Positions 1-9,548 of a DNA stretch of 30,243 nt are shown here, one piece after another. The notes under the pieces are model-generated. The model saw nothing but the letters and a program-made list of their open reading frames with translations. It was not told where the DNA came from and did not search any database. The stretch is from an uncultured Muribaculaceae bacterium (GTDB lineage Bacteria; Bacteroidota; Bacteroidia; Bacteroidales; Muribaculaceae), in assembly GCA_904502025.1 (NCBI GenBank), contig CAJGDJ010000027.1, positions 1 to 30,243 on the forward strand. The letters run 5' to 3'. Made by a program: the position numbers and the translations under genes. Numbering within the stretch: position 1 is the stretch's first letter; every line of letters starts with the position of its first letter.

Positions 1-134
1 TGAGCTTTATAGTTGGTCCATTTCTCAGCGACAGGACCTTCTGGAATTTTAGAATCTATCGTTTTTTTTGCTACCGATTCCATATCGGCATAATCCTTCA
101 TGATAGGAGTTGAATCAATCATTTCTTTAGTCAT
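1..134 (-). CDS. sdhA: Succinate dehydrogenase/fumarate reductase flavoprotein subunit, N-terminal fragment
   Basis: Only the first 44 codons are in the window; the gene runs off its left edge. The peptide contains DSKIPEGPVAEKWTNYK, which I recognise as the conserved N-terminus of Bacteroidetes SdhA/FrdA just before the FAD-binding domain. The family carries covalent FAD and interconverts succinate and fumarate on the cytoplasmic face of the membrane. About 20 extra residues precede that motif compared with the short starts I recall in Bacteroides, so the true start could lie a little further in. It begins 11 nt after the stop of the cytochrome b gene and is in the same orientation, the usual C-A-B operon order. 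The FAD motifs are outside the window. Confidence 0.85.
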   Translation of the reverse strand, partial: MTKEMIDSTPIMKDYADMESVAKKTIDSKIPEGPVAEKWTNYKA

Positions 135-145
135 ATCGCGTGAGA

Positions 146-1219
146 TTATTTGTTAGTTTCAGTATTTGCTTCAGCGGGTTCAACAAGAGTGCCTTCTGGT
201 GCAATACCTTGCGCAGTAGCTTGTTGAGCAGCTTGTTCTTGCATCATTTTTTGCATCATTTGTTCTTGAAAAACAATCCCTTTTACAGTAGGAATATCTT
301 TACAGAAAACTTTTGCAGCATTAATATAAGTATCGCTTAATTCTTTATATTTTTTACGAAGTTCAGTTTCCTTCTTCATCGCATCAGCTTGTTTAATGCT
401 TCCATTCATAACTGAGATATTCAATTCGGTGAGTTCATCATTTGCGTCAGCTTCAAGTTGAGTTAATGACTCTTCGATATTTTCCCAGTATTGAGCTTGA
501 AGTTCTGTGTCGTTGAGGTAAGTGTCGTTTTTAGCTTGGATAGTGAACCATACAGCTTGGATAGTGAAGAGACCTACAACTACTGAAGTCCAAACCAAAG
601 AGATTTTTTTCAAACGAGGCAACCAAGTGTCGTTATTCCAACCAGCAGTTTGGAACATTGACCAGAAACCGTGGTTCATGTGGAACCAAAGAGCTACGAA
701 ACCAATGATGTAAACGATTGGAGTCCAGATTTCGCTAAATGCTGCGTGAAGGAATAATGTACCTGCAGCAGGGTTAGCAGCAGCACCATCAACCAACGCC
801 CAAGTTGCAGGGTCGTGTGAAAGAGCTTCAATGAGCTGCATTTTAGCCCAGAATTGAATCATGTGAACAGCGAGGAATGCAACAACAACGATACCGAGAA
901 CGAGCATGTTGTTTGATGACCATTCAACGTGAGGAGGAAGAGTTGTTACATTGTAACGGTCGTTACCACGAGCTTTGCGGTTTTGCAAAGTGAGGATAAA
1001 CGCGTAAACAATGTGAATCACAAAAAGGGCAGCGAGACCCATAGATGCTACGAGTGCATACCAGTTAGCACCCAAAAGGGCACAAATCGTGTTGTAGGCT
1101 GTTGGCCACACGATAGCCACTGCATTCATCAATACGTGAAACGTAAGGAATAGGATAAGGCATGCTCCTGTAACTGACATAATGAGCTTCCTTCCTATAG
1201 ATGAGTTAGTTAACCACAT
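146..1219 (-). CDS. sdhC: Succinate dehydrogenase/fumarate reductase cytochrome b subunit with long C-terminal extension
   Basis: This 357-residue protein is the membrane anchor of the SdhCAB/Frd complex, passing electrons between menaquinone and the flavoprotein through haem b. It starts with the family's MWLTNSSIGRK opening. Five hydrophobic helices follow at about residues 12-36, 53-77, 104-124, 157-180 and 205-227. Likely haem ligands are the histidines in FHVLMN, HMIQFW and WFHMNHGFW. Relatives normally stop near residue 230. Here about 128 more residues follow: polar, charged, probably helical, then a Met/Gln/Ala-rich stretch (EQMMQKMMQEQAAQQ) and an acidic end. The extension is in frame with no stop and sdhA begins 11 nt later, so it looks genuine. 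The assignment of the first 230 residues is secure; the extension's role is unknown. Confidence 0.92.
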   Translation of the reverse strand: MWLTNSSIGRKLIMSVTGACLILFLTFHVLMNAVAIVWPTAYNTICALLGANWYALVASMGLAALFVIHIVYAFILTLQNRKARGNDRYNVTTLPPHVEWSSNNMLVLGIVVVAFLAVHMIQFWAKMQLIEALSHDPATWALVDGAAANPAAGTLFLHAAFSEIWTPIVYIIGFVALWFHMNHGFWSMFQTAGWNNDTWLPRLKKISLVWTSVVVGLFTIQAVWFTIQAKNDTYLNDTELQAQYWENIEESLTQLEADANDELTELNISVMNGSIKQADAMKKETELRKKYKELSDTYINAAKVFCKDIPTVKGIVFQEQMMQKMMQEQAAQQATAQGIAPEGTLVEPAEANTETNK

Positions 1220-1292
1220 AGAAGTTTGAATTTAAAATTATTAATTAGTTAGTTTGATGTTTCAACTCGACACTTTAAGTGTAAATGTAATG

Positions 1293-1324
1293 CAAATTTA
1301 ATGCAAATAAGTCGTCTTGACAAC
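1293..1324 (-). promoter_or_regulatory. Bacteroidetes-type promoter of the sdhCAB operon
   Basis: Reading the minus strand, GTTG (1324-1321), exactly 20 nt, then TAAATTTG (1300-1293). The -7 box fits TAnnTTTG perfectly and the -33 box fits TTTG in three of four bases. Transcription would begin near 1286, leaving a leader of about 66 nt before the sdhC ATG at 1219. Confidence 0.7.
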
Positions 1325-1471
1325 TATTAAGGAAAAAATTCTTTATAGAAGTTGAAAAAATAAAAGTAAAATAAATATGAATATTTTAATGACTTTAATA
1401 TTTAGTGTGTTTTTAGGTGGCATGATGAAAGTTAAATTTGATTAAAATGAATAATGGTGATGAATGAATAA

Positions 1472-1502
1472 TTTGTAAATATTAAATAAATAGATATTTT
1501 TG
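1472..1502 (+). promoter_or_regulatory. Bacteroidetes-type promoter at the head of the Rhs island
   Basis: TTTG (1472-1475), exactly 19 nt, then TATTTTTG (1495-1502): a full match to the Bacteroidetes primary sigma consensus TTTG-N19-TAnnTTTG. Transcription would start near 1509 and reach the ATG at 1543 after about 34 nt. It is the only strong plus-strand promoter I see ahead of the three large secreted genes. Together with the sdhC promoter it accounts for most of the 323-nt divergent gap 1220-1542. Confidence 0.75.
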
Positions 1503-1542
1503 TGAAAACAAAAGTAACAATTCCATAATCTCAAAAAACACC

Positions 1543-2676
1543 ATGAAAACAGTTAGATTAACGATGGTTATCTTATTCTGTGTTATCATTATAAGCTCAA
1601 TGATGGGAAATGAGATAACCAAAACACACAATCTACCCCAAAATGGGGACAATTTCACAAAAACGAGGATATCATATATTGCTCCCGGGGATTCGGGAGA
1701 AAATGTAGTTTGGGATTTTTCTCAGGCACAGGTTATTGATGGAAATTCGAAAGTTTTGTATGGTGTGATTGATGATTCATTAATCAGTGTGACAGAATAT
1801 GGTACGCGTTATGATTATCGATTAAGAGGTGACACTCTGTTATGGCGAGGTTATGAAAATCGTAGCACATTCATGCGAGACTCCTGTGCAGCGATAGAAT
1901 TAATATATCCAATGCGTTATGGAGATAAAGCATATAAGCCATATTGTTTTCATGGTGAGTATTCACGTTCAATGGCAGTGCGAATTAACGGTAGTTCAAC
2001 CGTATTTTGTGATGGAGAGGGGGTAATTTATCTTCCTGATGGCGATACTATTACCGATGTTATTAGAGTTCATCGTATATGTAATTCCACTATTAACATG
2101 ATGCGAAAAGAAGATGATACTACTCGTGTAATGAATGTTGCTGATACAGCCATGCGACGCATTGAAGAACGTTATGCATGGTATGCACGAGGCTATCGTT
2201 ATCCTATAGTGGAAACGATTATAAATACTGATTTATATAGAGGTAAAGAAGTCGGAAAGCAAGGAACTACATTTATATGCTATCCGTCGGAACAAACATA
2301 TAAAAACAACGACAAAGAAAATCAAGAAATTCGCCAGCAAACAAAAAGTAATAATGGATTTGGTACGTTTCAGATACCAAGTCAATCACATGAAGATATA
2401 AATGGATCTAATGTTTCATCAATAGAGTCCGAGTTTGTCAATAACGATATTGAAATTTCATATAAAGAGAATACCTTAAAAATAATGTTCCCGGCTCAAA
2501 CGGCAAAAGAGGGAAGCGTTGATTATGTGCTATGCGATGTGTTAGGAAGAGTCTTTGCATCGGGAAAAACAAATAATCCAATAATAGAGATAAATGAATT
2601 GCCCCAAGGAGATTATATCCTATCAATAAACAATAATGGAGAACAAATAACACGAAAAATACCATTAAAACACTAA
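1543..2676 (+). CDS. Secreted protein with T9SS-type C-terminal sorting domain, first gene of the Rhs operon
   Basis: The 377-residue product begins with a signal peptide (MKTVRLTMVILFCVIIISSMM). The body, about residues 25-250, is not a family I can name: polar and rich in Asp, Arg and Tyr. A low-complexity Asn/Gln/Ser linker follows at about 255-300. The last ~75 residues look like a T9SS type A sorting domain: a VDYVLCDVLGRVFASGK strand, then EINELPQGDYILSI and a lysine near the C-terminus. Known domains of this type direct export through the type IX system and usually attachment to the cell surface. The gene ends 13 nt before a large YD-repeat gene in the same direction, so it is probably co-transcribed. 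A carrier, anchor or export partner for the Rhs proteins is an inference from position. Confidence 0.75.
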   Translation: MKTVRLTMVILFCVIIISSMMGNEITKTHNLPQNGDNFTKTRISYIAPGDSGENVVWDFSQAQVIDGNSKVLYGVIDDSLISVTEYGTRYDYRLRGDTLLWRGYENRSTFMRDSCAAIELIYPMRYGDKAYKPYCFHGEYSRSMAVRINGSSTVFCDGEGVIYLPDGDTITDVIRVHRICNSTINMMRKEDDTTRVMNVADTAMRRIEERYAWYARGYRYPIVETIINTDLYRGKEVGKQGTTFICYPSEQTYKNNDKENQEIRQQTKSNNGFGTFQIPSQSHEDINGSNVSSIESEFVNNDIEISYKENTLKIMFPAQTAKEGSVDYVLCDVLGRVFASGKTNNPIIEINELPQGDYILSINNNGEQITRKIPLKH

Positions 2677-2689
2677 AATCAATTCAAAT

Positions 2690-5680
2690 ATGCACAAACC
2701 AGTTATTATAGCTATTTTTCTTTCATTGACACTATCGGTATCTTCTCAGATGCAATTCACTCCTAAAAGTGTATTAAGCCCTAATGCAGCATCATTGGGT
2801 GAATATGGTGTAATTCCGGTATCTCCATATATCGGTTTGCAAAATATTTTTATACCAATTCACGAGATAGAAGTTGGTGAGCATAAAATCCCAATAACAT
2901 TGAATTATCATTCAGGGGGAGTAAGGATTGAACAGTTGCCCAGTTGGGTTGGAATGAGTTGGTCTCTAAATGTCGGAGGGTGTATATCGAGAGTGGTAAA
3001 TGATAACACAGATGAATTTTACGCACCATCAAACGAAACAAACAGTTTAGGGATAATGGGTTATTTCTACCACAGCGACTCCTTAAATCATAAACAATCG
3101 GCATCTAATGCCCAGAACAAAAGTTGGATTGAGAATGCAAAATTAGGAGTTGGAGCATATATGGATATTGCTCCAGATAAATTTAGTTTTAATTTTTTAA
3201 ATTATTCCGGTGTATTTTATTGGTCGCCAGAGAAAGATTGGGTAGTTTTATGTGATAAACCAATAAAGGTAGAATTTGAATATGATGACGGGTTTACAGC
3301 GACATATTCAACAACTTCTGATAAATTTAGTTTGGTTGGAACTACACGAAGTTTGCCTCGGTCCGTTCAATTTAAGACATTTACATTAATTGGAGAAGAT
3401 GGGACGAAATATATTTTTGGTGGGAATGATGAAGCAATTGAGTTTTCAATAGGACTATTCAATCAGCATGAAGGGCATATGAATGCAACCACATGGTATT
3501 TGACAAAAATTATATATCCCGATAATCGAATTGTTTCATTTAATTATGAACATGGTGATTTTATAGCTCAAATGTACCTAAATTCATATATGGAATATAT
3601 AGATGATGGTATAGAAGCCAAGGAGACTGATCGAAGTGTAGATAATTATAATGGTGAATTAATCCTACCATCATACCTAAAAGATATAACAACTGATTTT
3701 ACGTATATAAAATTTAATAGAGATACATGTAATTATATATTAAGAGATGAAATTAGGACGGTGAGTGACAGATATGCGGCGAATCGATATTCTTCCTATG
3801 ATTGGAGTTCTTTTATGCCAATTTTGGCACAAAATGGAGTATATACATCAAGATATAGAGATTATCCAAGTTGCCTTTCTGCATTAAGGCTTCAAAAACT
3901 AAAAAGCATAGAATTTATTAGCTATATATATTATCAAGGGACTCCAACTAAGATAAAAAATGTCAATTTTGAGTACGTTGACAATTATGCTCAACGATTA
4001 GTATTAGATTCTGTAATAATTGGGATAAATGACGATAAATCTGATCAAGCGATTTATAAATTTACATATAATCAGCCGGAGTTACTGCCTAATTATGTGT
4101 CCAATGAAACAGACCATTGGGGCTTTTATAATGACATAAAATCTTCAGGTATATCTAATTCAGGATATGAATCGACTCGTGAACCAAATATATCAGTTTC
4201 ACAGTATGGATTGTTGACAAAAATCACATATCCAACAGGAGGGTATAACCGGTTTGAATACGAACCACATGATTATGCTCAAAAAGTAACAGAATCAAGA
4301 ACCGGAGTTGTTCAATTAGATTCAAAAAAATATGCCGGAGGCGTGAGAATTAAGAAGATTATTAACAGTCCGTCTGGATTAACCACTGATGAATATGTTG
4401 ACAAGGAATATTTTTATGTAACAGATTTTCTAACTAATGGTATAAATTCGAATCAATCAAGTGGAACCTTAACACAACTATATAAATATTTTCAACTAAA
4501 TCAAGTTTTTCCTGATTATTCCGGTTTTGGTAATGTGTCAGTTGATTCATATAGTTCTCAATCTTATTTGCCCTCAATAGGAAATATATCACAAAATCAT
4601 ATTGAGTATTCTGAGATAGTAGAAAAAAATAATGATAATTCATTTACCATATATCAATATACAAATTTCTCAGATGGGCATCATGATTTGCCTAATATTC
4701 TGACATTGTCAAACCAACCATCAATATATGAACCAACAAATGCTCGCGACCAAGAGCGAGGATTACTAAAATCAGTGAAGGAATATAATGCTGTAAAACA
4801 AATACAAAAATCCATGACATTTCAATATGAGCGAAGTGGAAATTTAGAGAATAGCTATGTCCCAATATATAAATTCAGGTTTGGCTCAACTCGAAATAAG
4901 TTATGGATAAGAGGCTCGTTATATTATGCATATACTTATACCATGAGACCAAAAGCACAGACTGAGACAATATATGTGGATGGGGATTCGCTAAGAAAAG
5001 AAACCTCATATACTTATAACAATCTGGGATTATTGGAAACTATAACCACGACCCAAAGTGACTCAAATAAACAACGGGTAACCCTAAAATACCCTAATTC
5101 ATTTAGTGGGATTCATTATGAAACGATGGTAGAAAACAATAGAATATCTCCTATTGTGGAAAAGATAATTGAAACATTTGATGGTTTATCGTACACGCCT
5201 GAATTTAAGCTAAATAATAAATATGAAAAAGATCCAGTTAAACTGTCATCAATATATACAGCTTATGGGAATAATGCATATCAAAAAGTGGCGTCATATC
5301 TATATGATAAATATTATAATATTATTGGATACAATCCAATAAATGGTCCGGTTACATCATATTTATGGAGTTATAAGGGTTTGTATCCTGTTGTCGAAAT
5401 TAAGGGAATTGATCCCGGTGTGGTATCAGGGATATTGAGTGAACCAAATTTTACAGACTTTGTCGCTCCTGACACAACTGCATTAAACAAATTGAGGACA
5501 TCGTTAGCGACTCATGAAATGACAACTTATTATTATAATTCATTTGGTAAAATTAGCAAGAAAATAGAACCCAACGGAAGATACACTACATATCATTATG
5601 ATATATTTGGCAGATTGGTTGCCATAAAGGACGATGAGGGGAAATATATCGAAGTATATAACTATAATTATGCACATTAA
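2690..5680 (+). CDS. Large secreted YD/RHS-repeat protein, N-terminal (TcB/SpvB-like) half of a split Rhs cocoon
   Basis: This 996-residue protein has a signal peptide (HKPVIIAIFLSLTLSVSS) and then a segment typical of Bacteroidetes Rhs proteins: PNAASLGEYGVIPVSPYIGL, later LPSWVGMSWSLNVGGCISR. The latter resembles the GxGWSLxxG motif of SpvB/TcB proteins. The middle is a long beta-rich region with many Tyr/Asp strands. The C-terminus has clear YD repeats (YYYNSFGKISKKIEPNGRYTTYHYDIFGRLVAIKDD, split here only by description). There is no Rhs core end and no toxin tail. The next gene begins 12 nt later and supplies the rest. In TC toxins and fused Rhs proteins the two halves form one hollow shell around the toxin; that these two polypeptides do so is inferred. 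Confidence 0.8.
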   Translation: MHKPVIIAIFLSLTLSVSSQMQFTPKSVLSPNAASLGEYGVIPVSPYIGLQNIFIPIHEIEVGEHKIPITLNYHSGGVRIEQLPSWVGMSWSLNVGGCISRVVNDNTDEFYAPSNETNSLGIMGYFYHSDSLNHKQSASNAQNKSWIENAKLGVGAYMDIAPDKFSFNFLNYSGVFYWSPEKDWVVLCDKPIKVEFEYDDGFTATYSTTSDKFSLVGTTRSLPRSVQFKTFTLIGEDGTKYIFGGNDEAIEFSIGLFNQHEGHMNATTWYLTKIIYPDNRIVSFNYEHGDFIAQMYLNSYMEYIDDGIEAKETDRSVDNYNGELILPSYLKDITTDFTYIKFNRDTCNYILRDEIRTVSDRYAANRYSSYDWSSFMPILAQNGVYTSRYRDYPSCLSALRLQKLKSIEFISYIYYQGTPTKIKNVNFEYVDNYAQRLVLDSVIIGINDDKSDQAIYKFTYNQPELLPNYVSNETDHWGFYNDIKSSGISNSGYESTREPNISVSQYGLLTKITYPTGGYNRFEYEPHDYAQKVTESRTGVVQLDSKKYAGGVRIKKIINSPSGLTTDEYVDKEYFYVTDFLTNGINSNQSSGTLTQLYKYFQLNQVFPDYSGFGNVSVDSYSSQSYLPSIGNISQNHIEYSEIVEKNNDNSFTIYQYTNFSDGHHDLPNILTLSNQPSIYEPTNARDQERGLLKSVKEYNAVKQIQKSMTFQYERSGNLENSYVPIYKFRFGSTRNKLWIRGSLYYAYTYTMRPKAQTETIYVDGDSLRKETSYTYNNLGLLETITTTQSDSNKQRVTLKYPNSFSGIHYETMVENNRISPIVEKIIETFDGLSYTPEFKLNNKYEKDPVKLSSIYTAYGNNAYQKVASYLYDKYYNIIGYNPINGPVTSYLWSYKGLYPVVEIKGIDPGVVSGILSEPNFTDFVAPDTTALNKLRTSLATHEMTTYYYNSFGKISKKIEPNGRYTTYHYDIFGRLVAIKDDEGKYIEVYNYNYAH

Positions 5681-5692
5681 ATCTAATAATCT

Positions 5693-8600
5693 ATGAAACG
5701 AATACTTACATACTTATTTTTTATGATTTCGGTGCAGGTGTTGATAGCACAAGGAAACTCGGCGACAACATATTCAACCGATGCAGTAACGGTTCCCCCG
5801 ATAATTTCAGGTTCGACTGATAAAAATTATGTAGCAAAAGCCACGTTCTTTCAAGATGTTAAAAGGCTTACAGCCGTTAGAGCTTCGCAAGCAATAATCT
5901 CAACTACGTTTTATGACGGATTTGGACGAAAGCAACAGACTGTTCTTCGTAACAATAATTCAGGGAAAGACCTTGCCGATTATTACGAATATGACAATCG
6001 GGGTCGAGTAGTGCGACAATATCTTCCCGGAGTAATCTCGGGGTCGGGAAATTATGCTTCGCTTGACCAAATAACCGCAAGCCACACCTCATTATACTCC
6101 GAAGATGCCACGAACGCATTTATATCAATCGAATATGATGCATCGGTAACTCCACGCACAATTACAACCAAAAGAGCCGGAAGCGATTGGCAAATGAGCG
6201 TAGGGACAAATTCTCAATATCATATAAATAAGAACTCAGGTAAATATAGTTGTAACAAATTTACTCTTAATAGCAATAATGGAAGTTTAATGCATTCAGG
6301 AGTATATCCATCGGGTCGATTGCATGTTACAAATGTTATTGATGAAGACAACCACGAAACTATAATCTTCAAAGATTTTAATGATAGTATCTATCTGCAT
6401 CGCAGAGTGCTTGATGAAAATAACTATGCCGATACGTACTACATTTATGACAATATTGGAAACATTCGCTACGTGATACCACCAATGGCATCGGTTGCCT
6501 TAGTCTCTTCGACAGGAATAATCACCGATGATAACGAAACACTTCAAGATTATTGTTATATTTATAAATATGATAGTCGCAATCGTCTTGAAGAAAAGAA
6601 ACTTCCCGGAGTGAAAACGATATATTATGTTTATGATGATAATAATCGTTTGCGATATAGTCAAGATGGGAATCAACGAGATAAAGGAGAATGGACAACG
6701 TATGCTTATGATACGCGATATAGATTAGCATATACATGCGAGGTTGAAATTAATGCAATGGCAATAACACAACTTCGACAAACAGTTTCGAATAAGATAA
6801 ACAGTTCAAATTTAACAACAAATATAAATAATTTAGGGGGTTACACAAATGTTATTCCTTGTGGAACAGTAAAGACAGTCAACACTATTAATTATTATGA
6901 TAATTATGATTTTCTTGAATTATATCCGGTTGAAAAAGATTCGATTGATTATAAGGTAGTAAGGAACTACGATGGAAGATATACCGATACGATTAATCCT
7001 CGACATGTTAATTTAGGAATGTTGACAGGGACAGTAACTTCGGTTATTGGTGATTCGTTAAGATTACTTTGTGCAAACTATTATGATAGAAAAGGGCGAT
7101 TGATACAAAGTTGCGAGACGAACCATTTAGGAGGTTATGACCGAAAGATGTATCGATTGTCGTTTGTTGGCAATCCTATCTCCATGCGACATGAACATTC
7201 CACTGCCGACACTTCATGTGTAGATGTATATACCTATTCCTATGACATTCAATTGCGACCGACATCTGTGAGTTTGTCGCACAATGGCAGTGAATCAATG
7301 TTTGAGTATAATAACACCTATAACAGCCTCGGTCAGTTATCATCGCAAGCATTGGGAGAGGGATTGATAGAAACTGCATACCAATATAATATTCAAGGGT
7401 GGACAACACACATCGACAACGATAAATTCCATCAACAGTTATATTACGAGACTCTCCCATCCGGAGACGATGGAAGTCTCTCCGGAAACGTTTGTGCCAT
7501 GAGTTGGGCAAGTGATGGCAGAGATACCGGAGGTAATATCGCACCAACGATACAACGCACATATCGGTATGACTATGACCGTCTCGATCGTCTCACATCG
7601 GCACAATATGAGGAATCAGAACCTCGTTCCGATTTTACATATCAAATAATTGATACCCTCGATTATTCCACAGCCTATACCTACGACCTTAATGGAAATA
7701 TCACCTCTTTGCGTCGTAACGGCTTGGTGAGTAGAGAACTCGCTGACACATACGAGTTGTGGACATTTGGGGAGATTGACAATGTGGCGATGACCTACGA
7801 CGGCAATCAATTAAGACAAGTTAATGATGCCACCGATGAAGTGATATTATCCTCAACAATGGATGTTAACGATAGGGAAAATTATAATCTGTATGACTCA
7901 AACGGCAATTTATTTCGTTGTCCCGATAAGGATATATTATATATCGATTACAATAGGATGAATCTTCCTGATACAATATATTTTGAGAACAACAATAGGA
8001 TAATTTTCAAATATGATGCTAGAGGAAGGAAATTAAGTGAGATATATAAGGTATATCATTTCGGATATCCGCCATCATTAGAATTGGAGCCATTGACAAT
8101 TAATGAGCCACAATCGACATCTGGTTATTATACAATAGCAAGTCGCCGTGATTATTGTGGCAACTATATCTATCAGAATGGCAACATTAGCATGATAATA
8201 ACTCCGGCAGGATATATATCGGGAAGCATGCGATATTATTACCTGAGAGATTATCAAGGGAATAATTGTGTGGTGTTGAATCAAAATGGAGTTGTTCAAC
8301 AAATAAATCATTATTATCCCTACGGCTCATTAATGGGAGAGGGATACAATGCCTCATCGCAACCCTATCGTTATGGTGGCAAGGAATTGGTAACATTGGG
8401 TGGCTTGAACCTTAGCGACTTCGGAGCCCGTTGGCTCGACTCCCCTAATGGCACATTTACAACAATGGATCCACTATGTGAAGACTTCCAACATCTCTCC
8501 CCATACCTTTATTGTGCTGGCAATCCTATGAAATATATAGATCCGAGTGGAAAAGCGACGATTAAAGTCGCAGCTTCGGGGTTAAAATATATCAATAAAT

Positions 8601-9103
8601 TATATAAGGTTTACAAGAAAACTGGAAAACTGACAAAAGAAAATCTAAAAAAGGCTGGGTTAGATGAATTCATTGATATCGCTGGCGATATTCAAACAAT
8701 ATTTGATGGAGATGCTTCATTCTTAGACAAAGCAGCTGCTGTCGCAGATATAGTAGTTGGGACTGAGTTCAATGATAAAGGACAAAAGCAAGCTGTTGAA
8801 GCATTAGGTATAACTTCGAAAAAGACCTTTGACGAAGTTTTAGAAGGCACAATAAAAGGAGCAAAGACATCTGGACGTTCTAAAATTTATAATAAATCGG
8901 GTGGATTACAAAAAGCAACAGAAGATTTTGATGCATTAAGTCTTAAAGATGTTTCTGAAATACAAACAAAATATGGGAAGGGGAAAGTTGGAAAAAATGA
9001 CAAAGGAGAAACAATTGTTTTAAGACCAGGTAGTTCAGATGGAAGGCCAACTTTGGAGTTACAAAGAGGTAAAAATAAAATAAAAATAAGATATGGAGAA
9101 TAA
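5693..9103 (+). CDS. Rhs-repeat core protein with C-terminal polymorphic toxin domain (copy A)
   Basis: The 1136-residue product has a signal peptide (MKRILTYLFFMISVQVLIAQ) and then the N-terminal block usual in Bacteroidetes Rhs proteins (FYDGFGRKQQTVLR). Dozens of YD repeats follow. The core end matches the family: HYYPYGSLMGEG, RYGGKELVT, LSDFGARWLDSPNGTFTTMDP, SPYLYCAGNPMKYIDPSGK. The conserved core stops near residue 953. The 183-residue tail has a helical linker (IQTIFDGDASFLDKAAAVAD) and a small basic domain with SDGRPTLELQRG and KIKIRYGE. That ending recalls compact nuclease-type toxin domains whose tails read PTLEI...KIRY, so an RNase is my best guess, not a firm assignment. The last 11 nt overlap the presumed immunity gene. 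It is the only complete Rhs core gene here. Confidence 0.88.
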   Translation: MKRILTYLFFMISVQVLIAQGNSATTYSTDAVTVPPIISGSTDKNYVAKATFFQDVKRLTAVRASQAIISTTFYDGFGRKQQTVLRNNNSGKDLADYYEYDNRGRVVRQYLPGVISGSGNYASLDQITASHTSLYSEDATNAFISIEYDASVTPRTITTKRAGSDWQMSVGTNSQYHINKNSGKYSCNKFTLNSNNGSLMHSGVYPSGRLHVTNVIDEDNHETIIFKDFNDSIYLHRRVLDENNYADTYYIYDNIGNIRYVIPPMASVALVSSTGIITDDNETLQDYCYIYKYDSRNRLEEKKLPGVKTIYYVYDDNNRLRYSQDGNQRDKGEWTTYAYDTRYRLAYTCEVEINAMAITQLRQTVSNKINSSNLTTNINNLGGYTNVIPCGTVKTVNTINYYDNYDFLELYPVEKDSIDYKVVRNYDGRYTDTINPRHVNLGMLTGTVTSVIGDSLRLLCANYYDRKGRLIQSCETNHLGGYDRKMYRLSFVGNPISMRHEHSTADTSCVDVYTYSYDIQLRPTSVSLSHNGSESMFEYNNTYNSLGQLSSQALGEGLIETAYQYNIQGWTTHIDNDKFHQQLYYETLPSGDDGSLSGNVCAMSWASDGRDTGGNIAPTIQRTYRYDYDRLDRLTSAQYEESEPRSDFTYQIIDTLDYSTAYTYDLNGNITSLRRNGLVSRELADTYELWTFGEIDNVAMTYDGNQLRQVNDATDEVILSSTMDVNDRENYNLYDSNGNLFRCPDKDILYIDYNRMNLPDTIYFENNNRIIFKYDARGRKLSEIYKVYHFGYPPSLELEPLTINEPQSTSGYYTIASRRDYCGNYIYQNGNISMIITPAGYISGSMRYYYLRDYQGNNCVVLNQNGVVQQINHYYPYGSLMGEGYNASSQPYRYGGKELVTLGGLNLSDFGARWLDSPNGTFTTMDPLCEDFQHLSPYLYCAGNPMKYIDPSGKATIKVAASGLKYINKLYKVYKKTGKLTKENLKKAGLDEFIDIAGDIQTIFDGDASFLDKAAAVADIVVGTEFNDKGQKQAVEALGITSKKTFDEVLEGTIKGAKTSGRSKIYNKSGGLQKATEDFDALSLKDVSEIQTKYGKGKVGKNDKGETIVLRPGSSDGRPTLELQRGKNKIKIRYGE
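7661..8551 (+). repeat. Rhs core 3' region, repeat copy A
   Basis: This ~890 bp stretch inside the complete Rhs gene, from GATTATTCCACAG to the D-P-S-G codons, is the reference copy of the dispersed core repeat. Cassette C holds nearly all of it, B its last third and D an internal part. It is the likely homology used to swap toxin tails. Confidence 0.85.
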
Positions 9104-9515
9104 TTTAATTGAAACATGGAAAAACTTAAATTTTATTGATGGCAGTTTTTCGATATTTAACATCATTTTTGATGCAAGAGATTTAACGGTGAAGATTCAA
9201 CCAATTTTTACTGATGAAGATGAAATAATTACATTGGATTTTTTTGATATAATAGCTTATAGAGTAACCGATGAACAATTCTACATGACAGGATTAGATG
9301 ACACTGAAGTGGAAACGGGCGTTTTCTATAAGGTGGAGAAGTCAAAATATGTTGAATGGTATATGAATAAGGGTATTCAAGCTATAAGAAGAGGAAAGCC
9401 TAAACCATTGCATTATGTAATCTATACAGAAGAAGTAGTCATTGATATTATAACTGATAATGATTTTATTATACGACAAGGGAATAAATTGTTATATGGA
9501 CTTAAAAATCAATAA
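9093..9515 (+). CDS. Probable immunity protein for the copy A toxin tail
   Basis: The 140-residue product is acidic, without signal peptide or membrane segment, so it should stay in the cytoplasm, as expected if the partner toxin attacks nucleic acid there. I do not recognise a family. Its ATG (9093) lies inside the end of the Rhs gene, an 11-nt overlap that suggests translational coupling. Function is inferred from position: in polymorphic toxin loci the gene right after the toxin tail almost always encodes the cognate immunity protein. Base composition is AT-rich like the other cargo genes. Next comes the headless cassette B with no obvious promoter between. Confidence 0.7.
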   Translation: MENNLIETWKNLNFIDGSFSIFNIIFDARDLTVKIQPIFTDEDEIITLDFFDIIAYRVTDEQFYMTGLDDTEVETGVFYKVEKSKYVEWYMNKGIQAIRRGKPKPLHYVIYTEEVVIDIITDNDFIIRQGNKLLYGLKNQ

Positions 9516-9548
9516 GAGTTGTAGTTGTTAACTGTGAGTTGATTGGAT

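Noticed and set aside
7176..7562. 128-codon minus-strand ORF inside the Rhs core gene
   Set aside because: Antisense to YD repeats with strongly constrained coding on the plus strand; the His/Arg/Cys-rich product resembles no protein.
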